Assembly: GCF_963665445.1 (NCBI RefSeq)
Contig: NZ_OY762276.1
Span: forward strand, 3,590,601 to 3,654,600
Direction: 5' to 3'
Source of the DNA: an uncultured Desulfobulbus sp.
GTDB lineage: Bacteria > Desulfobacterota > Desulfobulbia > Desulfobulbales > Desulfobulbaceae
DNA: 64,000 nucleotides
Shown: positions 41,598-51,187 of the stretch, piece after piece
Layout of the letters: the number at the start of each line of letters is the position of its first letter
How positions within the stretch are numbered: the stretch's first letter is position 1
Notes under the pieces: model-generated
The model's input: the letters and a program-made list of their open reading frames with translations, nothing else
The model's database searches: none
What the model was told of the DNA's origin: nothing
Made by a program: the position numbers and the translations under genes

Positions 41598-41786
41598 AGA
41601 ACACCGTGTTGATGGAAGTACGGCTCACTGTTCCGGATACTGGGCCGGAAGACTGGCGCCGACAGGAGAGGTTTGTTGTTTGCCCACCAGGTGCGCAAAC
41701 CCTGCTGCCGGCATCGCCGCTCTTGGCTCCGGATGGAACCTGCCGGAATTCAGGCGGAGAGAGGAGGCCGTCAGCTCTAACTGGCC

Positions 41787-41816
41787 ATAATATGCCTAAC
41801 CCCTTAAAAGGTGCAA
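41787..41816 (-). promoter_or_regulatory. Sigma-70-like promoter of the glgC pair
   Basis: On the minus strand TTGCAC (41816-41811), an 18-base spacer and TATTAT (41792-41787) precede the GlgC-like start at 41597. The predicted leader is about 180 bases, long enough for regulation, but I see no clear riboswitch. Confidence 0.55.
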
Positions 41817-41859
41817 GCAATATCTCGCACCACGGGGCGGGTCTGCGAGCCGTTTCGGC

Positions 41860-42915
41860 TTACTTGATGTGTTGGGTGATGAGACGGATCAGCGTCTTGG
41901 TGGTAAACTCCTGGCCCTCGCGCAGGGGCAGGTTTTTCAAGGGACATTCGGCGCGGGCCGCCTCTTTGTGGCCGCCAGCAGGTCCAAAACGGCCAAAGGT
42001 GGTTTTGGCAAGTTTTCCGGCATTCTTACGGTAACCGTCACAACGGAAGATCACTACCAATTTTTCGCCGTGCACGCCGGAGACGATAACCCAGTCAAAG
42101 GATTCAACCCGGTTGAAAAAGTCCGCGATAATCACCAGGATATCGGGTGTCCCGACCTTGCCGATGTGTACATAGGCCCGCCCCTTGCTCGCCTTGACCT
42201 CGTTGAGAGCAATCCGGAAATAACGCAGTTCCGAACGCCTGAGTTCGGTCAATTCGAACTTGCGCACCAAGTTGAGGTTGGCGATATTGAACAGGTAACG
42301 GAAACAGGTGCCATCCGCGGCCTGCATATTCTGCTTCTGAAAATTCTGGGTGTCGACCTTGACCCCGTAAAAGAGGGCGGTGGCCAGGGCCACGGAGGGC
42401 TTGATGCCGGCGGCGCGCAGGTATTCCACCATCATCGAGGAGACGGCACCGTACTCGGGCCGGATATCGATGAAATCCGCATCCCAGCCGGTGGTGACCG
42501 GATGGTGATCGATCACCGCGTTGAAGCTGAGCTTTTCGAAACAGGCCAGGTGGTTGGGTTGGGAATCGACGAGAATTTTTTTACTGTACTCTTTGACGGG
42601 AAGGGTGTGGAGGCGTTCAATGGGAATCTTGAGGCGATCCACCATCGTCAGGTTATTGAGCCGTCGAATCTCGTTGGGGTAGCCGATGGTCACGCTGTGC
42701 ACCCGGTAACTGAGCAACCGTTTAAGCGCCAGGGCCGAAGCGATTGCATCCGGGTCGGCATTGATCACAATCAACACGGTATCGCTTCGTTCAAAGATGG
42801 CCCAGAACCCGTTGAGGCGAGCTATGGCTGAGTTTTTACTGGGACTGCGTGTTATATTGTTGTCGGCAATTTTCTCGAGTCGTTTCTGCATAGAAAAGGT
42901 TCGGAAAAGTGACAC
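41860..42915 (-). CDS. DHH-family phosphoesterase (NrnA-like)
   Basis: A 351-residue protein of the bifunctional oligoribonuclease/pAp phosphatase type. The DHH core has NADPDAIASALALK (about 52-65), LVDSQPNHL, VIDHHPVTTGWDADF and a later YGVKVDTQNF. The DHHA1 half closes with GPAGGHKEAARAE, the substrate-binding GGHxxAA motif. The first motif has DPD instead of DHD, as in many family members. The GTG at 42915 follows GGGAGCACC; an ATG nine codons later is an alternative. Its role would be degrading short RNAs or pAp; exact substrate not proven. Confidence 0.87.
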   Translation of the reverse strand: MSLFRTFSMQKRLEKIADNNITRSPSKNSAIARLNGFWAIFERSDTVLIVINADPDAIASALALKRLLSYRVHSVTIGYPNEIRRLNNLTMVDRLKIPIERLHTLPVKEYSKKILVDSQPNHLACFEKLSFNAVIDHHPVTTGWDADFIDIRPEYGAVSSMMVEYLRAAGIKPSVALATALFYGVKVDTQNFQKQNMQAADGTCFRYLFNIANLNLVRKFELTELRRSELRYFRIALNEVKASKGRAYVHIGKVGTPDILVIIADFFNRVESFDWVIVSGVHGEKLVVIFRCDGYRKNAGKLAKTTFGRFGPAGGHKEAARAECPLKNLPLREGQEFTTKTLIRLITQHIK

Positions 42916-43271
42916 GGTGCTCCCTTGAAGCGAACACGGTGTGAGGGGCTAATCCGCCGTTATTGATGAATTTATATGACACGGCACTCCGGGCACCGCC
43001 GTAAAGGCAGTGGCGGCAGAGGCTTCAAGGTAAAAGCATCCCATGCATTGCCTGAGGTATCTTCTCTCAACAAACAAAACCAAGCTGACACCTTACACAG
43101 ACACAAAAGGAAGTGCAAGCTCCGTGTTTCCGGAAGTGCGGTCGAAAGCCACTTTATCGCACCGGGTTCTTCCTTGACGTGAACAGATGCAGCGGGTACT
43201 ACACTGCAGTGTACTGCATTTTTCTCCCGGCCGCTCGCTACCGGGCCCATACAGGTTGACCAACACTTCCC
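42916..43271. other. Intergenic region between divergent operons
   Basis: This 356-base gap separates the leftward DHH gene from the rightward permease operon. A rightward frame at 42976-43182 has no supported start and looks spurious. The right part holds the candidate promoter and palindrome at 43174-43213. Confidence 0.5.
43174..43213 (+). promoter_or_regulatory. Candidate promoter with a 14-bp palindromic operator
   Basis: TTGACG (43174-43179), 17-base spacer, TACTAC (43197-43202), overlapped by the perfect palindrome TACACTGCAGTGTA at 43200-43213. It precedes the LptG-like operon by about 60 bases. A dimeric repressor binding there is plausible, not shown. Confidence 0.5.
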
Positions 43272-44354
43272 ATGCTACTGCTCTATCGCTACATTCTCGC
43301 CCATTTTCTTCGCAACCTTGCAATGATCATGGCCGGTTTCATCTCCCTCTACCTCTTGATCGACTTTTTTGAAAAAATCGATGATTTTATGGAAAAGGGA
43401 AAATCCTTTGCTCTGGTGGCCAAGTTTTTTGCAGCGAATATCCCCTTTATCATCGATCTGATGAGCCCGGTCTGCATTCTCCTTGCCGGCGTGGTCACCC
43501 TGGGCGTGCTCAATCACAGCAATGAGCTGATTGCCCTCAAATCCTGCGGCATCCCGCTCAAAAAGATCACCCTGCCGATCATCGCCGCGGCCATGGCCTG
43601 CATTCTCCTCTTTCTCGGCATGGTGCAGGCGGTGCTCCCCAAAACCGTGGCCCTGACCAATGAAATCTGGAACAAGGAGGTGAGGGGCAAGGTGTCACTG
43701 GGCATCTACCGCCACGGCCGTTATTACTATCGGGGCGTACAGGGATTTTACTCCTTTGCCCGGCCCAATGCCCAGGTCAATCAGTTCAACAATTTTTCCT
43801 ACACCATCTGGGACGGTACCTATGGCGCCAAGACCCTGATTGCGGCGGAATCCGCCGTCTGGGATAACAGCGGCTGGATCCTGGAAAACGGCCAGATGCA
43901 ACAGGCCGCCGGAAGCGAACGGATGACCACCGAAATCTTTAAAAAACGCCACTTCGATTTCCCCGAAACACCGGGCGATTTCTTTGTGCCCGCCTATCAC
44001 ACCATGGAACTCTCCCTGGTGCAGCTCTATCAGGAAACACGCCACAGCCACACCAAGGAAGATCGCAACAATGCACTGACGAACTTCTACGGCAAAATCA
44101 GCTACACCCTGCTCGGCCTGCCGCTGCTGCTGCTGGGGTTGCCCATGCTGCTCATGGTCTATCGCACCTGGGGCCGGGACCTGTCGCTGGCGATTCCGGT
44201 CAGTTGCGGCATGGCCTTTGTCTGTTGGGGCGTCTACAACACCCTGCAGTCCATGGCCAAGGCCAGCTACATGCCGCCACTGCTGGCTGCGGTCTCCGTC
44301 CACCTGGTGGTGGGCCTTGTCGGCCTGTGGCTCATGCTGCGGGAGGATTGCTAG
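43272..44354 (+). CDS. LptF/LptG-family permease
   Basis: A 360-residue inner-membrane protein. Three N-terminal membrane helices (about 12-33, 58-82, 100-122), a periplasmic beta-jellyroll-like part (about 130-270) and three C-terminal helices (about 275-295, 303-322, 332-352) match the LptF/LptG layout. These proteins move lipopolysaccharide with LptBC. The SNELIALKSCGIPLKKI segment is the coupling helix. No second LptF-type gene lies beside it, and it heads an operon with two unrelated genes. The ATG at 43272 lacks a clear ribosome site. Confidence 0.87.
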   Translation: MLLLYRYILAHFLRNLAMIMAGFISLYLLIDFFEKIDDFMEKGKSFALVAKFFAANIPFIIDLMSPVCILLAGVVTLGVLNHSNELIALKSCGIPLKKITLPIIAAAMACILLFLGMVQAVLPKTVALTNEIWNKEVRGKVSLGIYRHGRYYYRGVQGFYSFARPNAQVNQFNNFSYTIWDGTYGAKTLIAAESAVWDNSGWILENGQMQQAAGSERMTTEIFKKRHFDFPETPGDFFVPAYHTMELSLVQLYQETRHSHTKEDRNNALTNFYGKISYTLLGLPLLLLGLPMLLMVYRTWGRDLSLAIPVSCGMAFVCWGVYNTLQSMAKASYMPPLLAAVSVHLVVGLVGLWLMLREDC

Positions 44355-45104
44355 ATGGCGCGCATCGGCATCGTCGGGGTTCCGCCGCTTGCGGTCATCG
44401 CCGACATCAACCGCCGGGGAGAGACCATCGTCGACCTCGACGAGCCCCAAGTTACGGCCTCGATCGACCAGACCGCACCCTTTCTTCCCCGAGTGTACTG
44501 CGCCATACTGCGCACCGTGGTGCTCAACTGCCTCCATCTCAAACTGGACCAGGTGGTGATCGACGTGGGCCAGGGAAAATGCGACTGTGCCCTCCATGTG
44601 AGCGAGGTGCTCGAGGATATGCTGACGATTCCCATCATCCGCACCCGCAACCAGGACACGCACCCCTTCGGCACACCGCTGTGTGAAGCCGAGATGCCGC
44701 TCATTGAAAAATTCAGCCGCATCACCAGGTCCGTACAGTCGGCGACCCCTTACGCCCCGATAGCTCCCTGCCTGCCCAGCTGCGGTTTCTGGGGCGTGCC
44801 TCCACGCGATTTTGCCCTGCTCGCCCCCTTTCCCGACACCACCCATGTGTTCGGCTGGACCCGCTGTATGGAAAACAAGACGCCTGCGGATCTGGAACTG
44901 GAAAAGCTCTTTGACCCGAGCATTCCCACGGTGTTTTTTTCCCAGTCCTTCTGCGCCAAGTCGGCCCTGGCCAAACTCCTTGCCGACAAACACCCCCGGG
45001 CCATCGCCATTGACTGCGACGTCACTCCAGGCAGTTCCACCCGAGCCAAGATCGAGGCCTTTCTCGAGCTCTCCGGCATCGAACCCAAACGGGGGGAAGA
45101 CTGA
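44355..45104 (+). CDS. Cysteine-rich protein paired with an ASKHA activator
   Basis: A 249-residue soluble protein with about ten Cys residues, including KCDCAL (near 75), PCLPSCGFWG (near 140), TRCMEN and SQSFCAKS. The arrangement recalls subunits of 2-hydroxyacyl-CoA dehydratase/benzoyl-CoA reductase type systems that bind an iron-sulfur cluster, and the next gene encodes an activator-like ATPase of that class. Homology could not be confirmed by eye. It starts directly after the LptG-like stop. The stop overlaps the next start by one base (TGATG). A role in a low-potential redox reaction is inferred from the partner. Confidence 0.5.
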   Translation: MARIGIVGVPPLAVIADINRRGETIVDLDEPQVTASIDQTAPFLPRVYCAILRTVVLNCLHLKLDQVVIDVGQGKCDCALHVSEVLEDMLTIPIIRTRNQDTHPFGTPLCEAEMPLIEKFSRITRSVQSATPYAPIAPCLPSCGFWGVPPRDFALLAPFPDTTHVFGWTRCMENKTPADLELEKLFDPSIPTVFFSQSFCAKSALAKLLADKHPRAIAIDCDVTPGSSTRAKIEAFLELSGIEPKRGED

Positions 45105-45760
45105 TGCTGCTCGCTGACTTCGGCACCTCCTACTGCAAGATTGTCGATACCCTCAGGGACGAAACTCCACGCATCGTGGCCACCCGGGCCCTGCCGCGCG
45201 ACTTCAAGGCCGACTTGGCCACCGGCCACAATGCGGCCCGTCGCAGCCTGAAAAGCATCAATGAACTGACTGCCCTTGCGCGAGGTGGCAAGGCGCTGAT
45301 TGACCGGGAGGACTTTGTCCTGCTCGACTGCGGCAGCCGCGACATCAAATTCGTCCGCTTCGCACAGGGAGAGGTGGTGGATATGGGCTGGAACGCCGAG
45401 TGCGGGGCCTCCATGGGGTTCACCATCGAGCTGCTCTCCACCTACTACCAGCTCGACTACGCCACCCTGCCCGTCCCCCCCACCGGCTTCTCGATCACCT
45501 GCGGTGTGCTCGGCATGAGCCACATCTTCGATGCCGTGGTCTCCGGGGCATCCGAGGCCGAGGCAGTGGCCAAATTCGTGCGTGGCATTGCCCTCAATGC
45601 CTATCGCTTTGCCAATCAGCCGGTCAGGCTGTACCTCTCCGGCGGGCTGTGCGAAAACCCGCTCTTTGTCGGCTCCTTTCCCTGTGAGGTGCTCCCGCTG
45701 GGCCGCTTCGTGCTCATCGAAGGATTGCGCGCAACCCTTGAGGCTCAGCCAAACCGCTAA
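45104..45760 (+). CDS. BadF/HgdC-like ASKHA ATPase (acyl-CoA dehydratase activator-like)
   Basis: A 218-residue ATPase. MLLADFGTSYCKIVDTL is the first phosphate loop, VLLDCGSRDIKFVRF the second, AECGASMGFTIELL the segment that in HgdC carries the cluster-binding Cys, and LYLSGGLCENPLFV the closing adenosine motif. HgdC-like activators use ATP to send one electron to a partner dehydratase or reductase. It is shorter than the usual 260-270 residues. The partner here is probably the Cys-rich protein upstream. Confidence 0.75.
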   Translation: MLLADFGTSYCKIVDTLRDETPRIVATRALPRDFKADLATGHNAARRSLKSINELTALARGGKALIDREDFVLLDCGSRDIKFVRFAQGEVVDMGWNAECGASMGFTIELLSTYYQLDYATLPVPPTGFSITCGVLGMSHIFDAVVSGASEAEAVAKFVRGIALNAYRFANQPVRLYLSGGLCENPLFVGSFPCEVLPLGRFVLIEGLRATLEAQPNR

Positions 45761-45764
45761 AACG

Positions 45765-45794
45765 CAAAAAGCCGGACTCGCAACGAACCCGGCT
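45765..45794 (-). terminator. Terminator for the leftward Lys-rich gene
   Basis: AGCCGG (45794-45789 on the minus strand reading) and CCGGCT (45775-45770) enclose a 13-base loop, followed on the minus strand by TTTTT. It lies just downstream of the leftward gene at 45818 and also ends the opposite operon. Confidence 0.65.
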
Positions 45795-45817
45795 CATAAA
45801 ACTTCAAGGAGAGAAGA

Positions 45818-45973
45818 TCATTCCTTTTTCTTGGCTTTCTTCTTGTCCTTCTTCTCCTTATCTTTTTTCTTTTTCTTTTTGTCCTTCTCTTTCTCGCTTT
45901 CTTGCAGAGGACAGCTGCCGCACATTTTCCCCTTTTTCAGGTATCCACCACAGCATTTAGATTTCTTTCCCAC
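45818..45973 (-). CDS. Small Cys-containing, Lys-rich tailed protein
   Basis: A 51-residue protein: GKKSKCCGGYLKKGKMCGSC followed by a long Lys/Glu/Asp tail. The four Cys may bind a metal; the highly charged tail is probably unfolded. The GTG start at 45973 follows GGAGGAGAGGC, a strong site, and its own terminator lies downstream, so the gene is real despite its size. I do not know the function; similar short Cys-Lys proteins occur in Desulfobacterota by my recollection. Confidence 0.55.
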   Translation of the reverse strand: MGKKSKCCGGYLKKGKMCGSCPLQESEKEKDKKKKKKDKEKKDKKKAKKKE

Positions 45974-46129
45974 GCCTCTCCTCCTTTCCTGCAGCTGCAG
46001 AATTATCCATGACGACATCCAATGCCTAAAAGATATGTCGTGAAGAGCGGCTTGAAAAGAGAATAATTCCTATATTCAGCACAAAACGCTGCTCTCAGGT
46101 GGGGCATTGCACAAAATTCGCGGCAGAAT

Positions 46130-46166
46130 GGTGGTCGTTCCCGAAGCGATGTCGAGAACGACCACC
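46130..46166. repeat. 11-bp hairpin downstream of the FKBP gene
   Basis: GGTGGTCGTTC (46130-46140) pairs perfectly with GAACGACCACC (46156-46166). There is no T run on either strand, so it is not a standard intrinsic terminator; it may protect the message end or be a small repeat of a family. Confidence 0.6.
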
Positions 46167-46179
46167 TTGCATCAGGTCC

Positions 46180-46917
46180 TTATTTCTCCACCTTCGGGTT
46201 CTCCTCCGCCTTTTCAGCAGGAGGATTTTCGATAGCGAGCAGCTCCACGCTGAAAACCAGCATGGAACCGGGTTCGATCACCGGAGGCGCACCGCGATCA
46301 CCATAGGCCAGATCCGGCGGGATGAACAGCTCAAAGGTCGAGCCGACCGGCATCAACGGCATAGCCTCCTGCCATCCCATGATCACCTTGTTGATCTGGA
46401 ACACGGCCGGTTCGTTACGTTTGTAGGAATTGTCAAACTCCTTGCCATCGATCAGGGTGCCCTTGTACTGCACCTTGACCGTGTCGGTGGGGACCGGCAG
46501 CTTTCCCTCTCCCTTCTTGATCACCTTGTATTGCAGGCCGGACTTGGTTTCAACCACGCCCTCCTTGGCCTTGTTGGCCTTCAGGAACTCTTCGGCAGCC
46601 TTCCGGTTCTTTTGCACCATGGCCACGGCTTTCTTGACCTGCTTTTCCTGCTGCCGTTTGGCAAAGGCCTGCTGAATGGCAGCGGCGTCCGCCGGACTGA
46701 GCAGGGGCTTGTTGCCGCTGTAGCCGTCAAGGATACCCTGCTGAAGCACGGTGAGGTCAAACGGCTCCTCGAGCCCCTTGAAATACTCGCCCAGATCAAT
46801 ACCCATGGCATAACTGAGCTTTTGCTCATCAGTTTTCAGCTCCATCGGCTGATCGGCTGCACAGGCCGTGCCCACTGTCACCACCAGCGACAGCAACCCG
46901 GACATCAACAATTTCAT
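46180..46917 (-). CDS. FKBP-type peptidyl-prolyl isomerase, periplasmic (FkpA/Mip-like)
   Basis: A 245-residue exported isomerase. A signal peptide covers residues 1-21 (MSGLLSLVVTVGTACA). The N-terminal dimerisation helices (KLSYAMGIDLGEYFKGL and the long 80-120 helix) precede the FKBP domain (about 130-235) with VKVQYKGTLIDGKEFDNS, VIMGWQEAMPLMPVGS and PPDLAYGDRGAPP, the active-site core. It assists periplasmic folding. The ATG at 46917 is supported by AAGGAGATCCGT upstream; an ATG five codons earlier has none. The C-terminal tail is Glu/Pro/Lys-rich. Confidence 0.93.
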   Translation of the reverse strand: MKLLMSGLLSLVVTVGTACAADQPMELKTDEQKLSYAMGIDLGEYFKGLEEPFDLTVLQQGILDGYSGNKPLLSPADAAAIQQAFAKRQQEKQVKKAVAMVQKNRKAAEEFLKANKAKEGVVETKSGLQYKVIKKGEGKLPVPTDTVKVQYKGTLIDGKEFDNSYKRNEPAVFQINKVIMGWQEAMPLMPVGSTFELFIPPDLAYGDRGAPPVIEPGSMLVFSVELLAIENPPAEKAEENPKVEK

Positions 46918-47142
46918 ACGGATCTCCTTCATTAAATGGGATTCAGGACGGTCTCATCTTCAGGGAGGATACCAGTCCTCCGGCACAAAGCTGACAACCG
47001 GGTAGATTCGATGCAGCCTGCCCTGGAGTGGAAAAATCTCTGTTCTCCAAGGAACATGCGCGCACAATCGTCTGCGCAGTGAAGCACCCTTCCGCCTTCC
47101 CTGTCTACATCTTTCTTGAACGCGCGCTCATTTTCTGCCGAA

Positions 47143-48444
47143 TTACAACTTGCGGTTATCAATGACCCGTTTTGCCTTGCCTTCGGAGCGCTCCAAGCTC
47201 TTCTCCTCGACCAGCTTGACGTCCACGCTCACCCCGAGCTCCGAGGCGAGACGGCTTTTGATGGTATCGATCACCTGGCGCTGCTTTTTCATCTCGTCAA
47301 AGAACATCGACTCCACCACCTCGACCTTGACCGTGATCTTGTCGGCGTGGTTTTCGCGATCAACGATGATCTGGTAGTGGGGTTCGGTGCCCTCGACCTC
47401 GAACAGGACCTTCTCGATCTGCATCGGGAAGACATTGACCCCCTTGATGATCAGCATGTCATCCGAGCGCCCCATGACCCGCTGCATCCGTTTCATGGTC
47501 CGACCACAGGCGCAGGTCCCGGGGATGAACCGGGTCAGGTCGCGGGTACGATAACGGATCATGGGGAAGGCTTCCTTGGTCAGGGTGGTGATCACCAACT
47601 CACCGACCTCGCCCTCGGGTACCGGTTCAAAGGTCTTGGGGTCGAGGATCTCGAGGATGAAGTGGTCTTCATTGATGTGGAGGCCGTTGCACTCCTGGCA
47701 CTCTCCGGCAACGCCCGGTCCCATGACCTCGGAAAGGCCGTAGTTGTCGGTGGCGATGATCCCCAGTTTCTGGTGGATCTCGTTGCGCATGGCCTCGGAC
47801 CAGGGCTCGCCGCCGAACAGACCGTAGCGCAGGGAGAGGCCGTTGGGGTTGATGCCCATCTCCATCATCGTATCCGCCATGACCAGGGCGTAGGACGGGG
47901 TGCAGACCAGGGCGGTGGTCTTGAAGTCCTGCATGATCTGAATCTGCCGCTTGGTGTTGCCGGAGGAGATCGGAATGACCGAGGCACCGATGGTCTCGGC
48001 GCCGTAGTGCAGACCGAATCCACCGGTGAACAGACCGTAGCCGAAGGCGATCTGGATGACATCGTTCTTGGTCACGCCAGCGGCGGTGATGACGCGGGCC
48101 ACCAGGTTGGACCAGGTGGTGATATCGTTGCGGCTATACCCGACCACCGTGGCCTGCCCCGAGGTTCCGGAGGAGGAATGGACCCGGACCACGTCGCGCA
48201 GGGGTACGGCGAACAGACCGTAGGGATAGTTGTCGCGCAGGTCCTGCTTCTCGGTGAACGGCAACCGACGCAGGTCGTCCAGGGAGCGGATATCGTCGTA
48301 GTTGAACTTGATCTGCTCGAATTTTTTCTTGTAAAAGGGGACGTTGGTACCCACCCGATACAGCGTCGACTGCAGTCGCTCGAGTTGGAGTTGTTCCAGA
48401 TCCTCCCTTGCCATACATTCGCGTTCCGGTTCCCAGTAAGTCAT
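47143..48444 (-). CDS. Phenylacetate-CoA ligase (first copy)
   Basis: A 433-residue AMP-forming ligase. The ATP loop is [13 protein letters not shown] (about 90-102), the second motif is [11 protein letters not shown] and the late hinge is [12 protein letters not shown] with PCACG-type metal residues nearby (CACGR). The C-terminal domain ends in [11 protein letters not shown]. It activates aryl-acetates to CoA esters. It lies at the 3' end of the Liv transporter genes and has a homologue at 54512, so the locus codes two related ligases that may act on different arylacetates or run the reaction in opposite sense. The ATG at 48444 has no strong ribosome site. Confidence 0.9.
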   Translation of the reverse strand: MTYWEPERECMAREDLEQLQLERLQSTLYRVGTNVPFYKKKFEQIKFNYDDIRSLDDLRRLPFTEKQDLRDNYPYGLFAVPLRDVVRVHSSSGTSGQATVVGYSRNDITTWSNLVARVITAAGVTKNDVIQIAFGYGLFTGGFGLHYGAETIGASVIPISSGNTKRQIQIMQDFKTTALVCTPSYALVMADTMMEMGINPNGLSLRYGLFGGEPWSEAMRNEIHQKLGIIATDNYGLSEVMGPGVAGECQECNGLHINEDHFILEILDPKTFEPVPEGEVGELVITTLTKEAFPMIRYRTRDLTRFIPGTCACGRTMKRMQRVMGRSDDMLIIKGVNVFPMQIEKVLFEVEGTEPHYQIIVDRENHADKITVKVEVVESMFFDEMKKQRQVIDTIKSRLASELGVSVDVKLVEEKSLERSEGKAKRVIDNRKL

Positions 48445-48549
48445 GATTGTTTCGTCAGTAGGGGTTGAGCTTTGTTGGTTCTTTGTTCTGCAGATCGGTC
48501 AGGCTGGAGGTCATTGGCTAAACAGGGCAACAGACACAGTCCAAACAAC

Positions 48550-49278
48550 CTACGCCGTCATCTTTTCCCGGCCCAGGTAGGCACGCTGCACATCGGTATT
48601 GGCCAGCAGGTTGGCCGCCGGCCCCTGGACGATCACCTTGCCCACCTCGAGCACGTAACCGCGATCGGCAATGCCCAGCGCGGCCTTGGCGTTCTGCTCA
48701 ATCAAGAGCACCGTATTGCCCTCTTCGCGCAGGCGGAGAATGATCTGAAAAATATCGCGCACGATCAACGGGGCCAGCCCTGTGGAGGGCTCATCCATCA
48801 TCACCAGCCGCGGCTTGGACATCAAGGCCCGTCCCATGGCCAGCATCTGCTGCTCACCGCCGGAGAGGGTCCCGGCCAGTTGCTGACGCCGCTCGCGGAG
48901 AATGGGAAAGAGTTCGTACTGGTGCGCCAGTTCCTTGAGCACGGCAGCACGCCCTGCCCGTTTCTGCAGCACATGGCCACCGAGGAGCAAATTTTCCTCC
49001 ACCGACATCGAGGCAAAGACCTGGCGATTTTCCGGAACCAGGGCACAGCCCGAGGCCACAATCTGCCCAACGGAACTGCAGCCGCAGGAACGATCGAGAA
49101 AACTGATCTCGCCCTTGGTTGGCTTGATTAGGCCGATAATGGTATGCAGAAGCGTGGTTTTGCCGGCACCGTTGGCACCGATCATGGTCACGATCTCACC
49201 GGGATCGACGTGCAGGGAGATATTTTTCAGGACCCGCAGTTTGCCGTAACCGGCATCGAGGTTTCGAATCTTGAGCAT
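48550..49278 (-). CDS. livF: Branched-chain amino-acid type ABC transporter ATPase LivF
   Basis: A 242-residue ATPase. It has Walker A GANGAGKTT (about 35-43), signature LSGGEQQMLA and Walker B RLVMMDEPSTGLAP. A CG-containing insert (DRSCGCSSVG) after the first strand is unusual and not in standard LivF. It forms the ATPase pair with LivG. It is separated from livG by 32 bases. Confidence 0.92.
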   Translation of the reverse strand: MLKIRNLDAGYGKLRVLKNISLHVDPGEIVTMIGANGAGKTTLLHTIIGLIKPTKGEISFLDRSCGCSSVGQIVASGCALVPENRQVFASMSVEENLLLGGHVLQKRAGRAAVLKELAHQYELFPILRERRQQLAGTLSGGEQQMLAMGRALMSKPRLVMMDEPSTGLAPLIVRDIFQIILRLREEGNTVLLIEQNAKAALGIADRGYVLEVGKVIVQGPAANLLANTDVQRAYLGREKMTA

Positions 49279-49310
49279 GGGATATCGAGACAGGCAAGAG
49301 GGGAAGCCGT

Positions 49311-50122
<812 letters not shown>

Positions 50123-50126
<4 letters not shown>

Positions 50127-51187
50127 GCGCGACCTCCGGGAATCAGCTGACGCAGCAGCAGGCGCAGCTTGATGCTGAGAATGCCCTCCGGGGCAAAGAG
50201 CATCACCCCAATGAGAATCAGGCCGAAGACCGCATCGTCATAGGAGCCGAAGACACCGCGCAGGGAGAGGAAGGTCAGGCCCACCCCCATGAGCAGCGTG
50301 CCCCAGAGGTTGAGCATGCCCCCCACCGCGACCAGCGCCACATAGCGCACCGATTTCATCACCGAGGCCTCGCTCGGGCCAATGCCACCGTTATAGTGGG
50401 TGAGCATGACGCCGGCGATGGCAGCGTAGATGGCGCTGAGCACAAAGACCTGCAGCTTGAACCGGGTGGTGTTGATCCCCGAGGCCTCGGCGGCATCTTC
50501 AGAGCTGTGCAGGGAGCGCAGGGCCCGCCCCACCCGGGAGCCGATGAGGTTGATCAGCAGCAGCATGCCGATGATCAACAAAATCCATGCAGTATAGAAG
50601 TTGAGCACGCGGTGGGTGCTGTCGCCACTGATGGTGAGAAACGGCAGCAGATGAAAGCCGGGGACCTCGGTGATACCGTCTGCCTCGCCGAAATAGGGTG
50701 TGGCAAGAAAGACACGGTAGACGATGGTGCCGAATCCCAGGGTGGCCATGGCCAGATAGTGGCCCTTGAGTTTGAGTACGGGAATACCGATCACCAAGGC
50801 CACGAGCGCGGCGGTGGTGACGGCGCAGATGCAGGCCACCCAGGGGGTGAAGGTCACCAGGGTCGATCCGTAGATATCCTGGCCATGGGCGAGCAGCCCG
50901 GCCTGATCGAGGATCTTGTACCAGCCGCTCTGGACAAAGGGCTCAAGGTTCCGGGTGGTGAGCCCGGCGGCCAGGTAGCCGCCGATGGCAAAGAACCCGG
51001 CATGACCGATGGAAATCTGGCCGGCATAGCCCATGAGCACGCCCAGGCCGATGATGACCAGCCCATAGTAGGCGGACATGGTCAGTTGGGTGAGATAATA
51101 TTGGGTGCCGGTGAGCACGGTGAGTCCGTGCAGCACCACGACCAACAGGCAGAGGCCGACAAGGGGCAGATGTTTTCGGGTCTTCAT
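50123..51187 (-). CDS. livM: Branched-chain amino-acid type ABC permease LivM
   Basis: A 354-residue permease with about nine to ten membrane helices. Typical LivM segments are GYAGQISIGHAGFFAIGGYLAAG, YLAMATLGFGTIVYRV and the EAAxxxG-like EDAAEASGINTTRFKLQVF loop that contacts the ATPase. The insert at 80-115 between helices (LEPFVQSGWYKIL) is a periplasmic loop. It starts with a TGATG overlap after LivH and overlaps LivG by four bases, so H, M and G are coupled. Confidence 0.92.

Noticed and set aside
42976..43182. Rightward 68-codon frame in the gap before the permease operon
   Set aside because: No ribosome site, basic low-order composition, and it lies across the promoter region.
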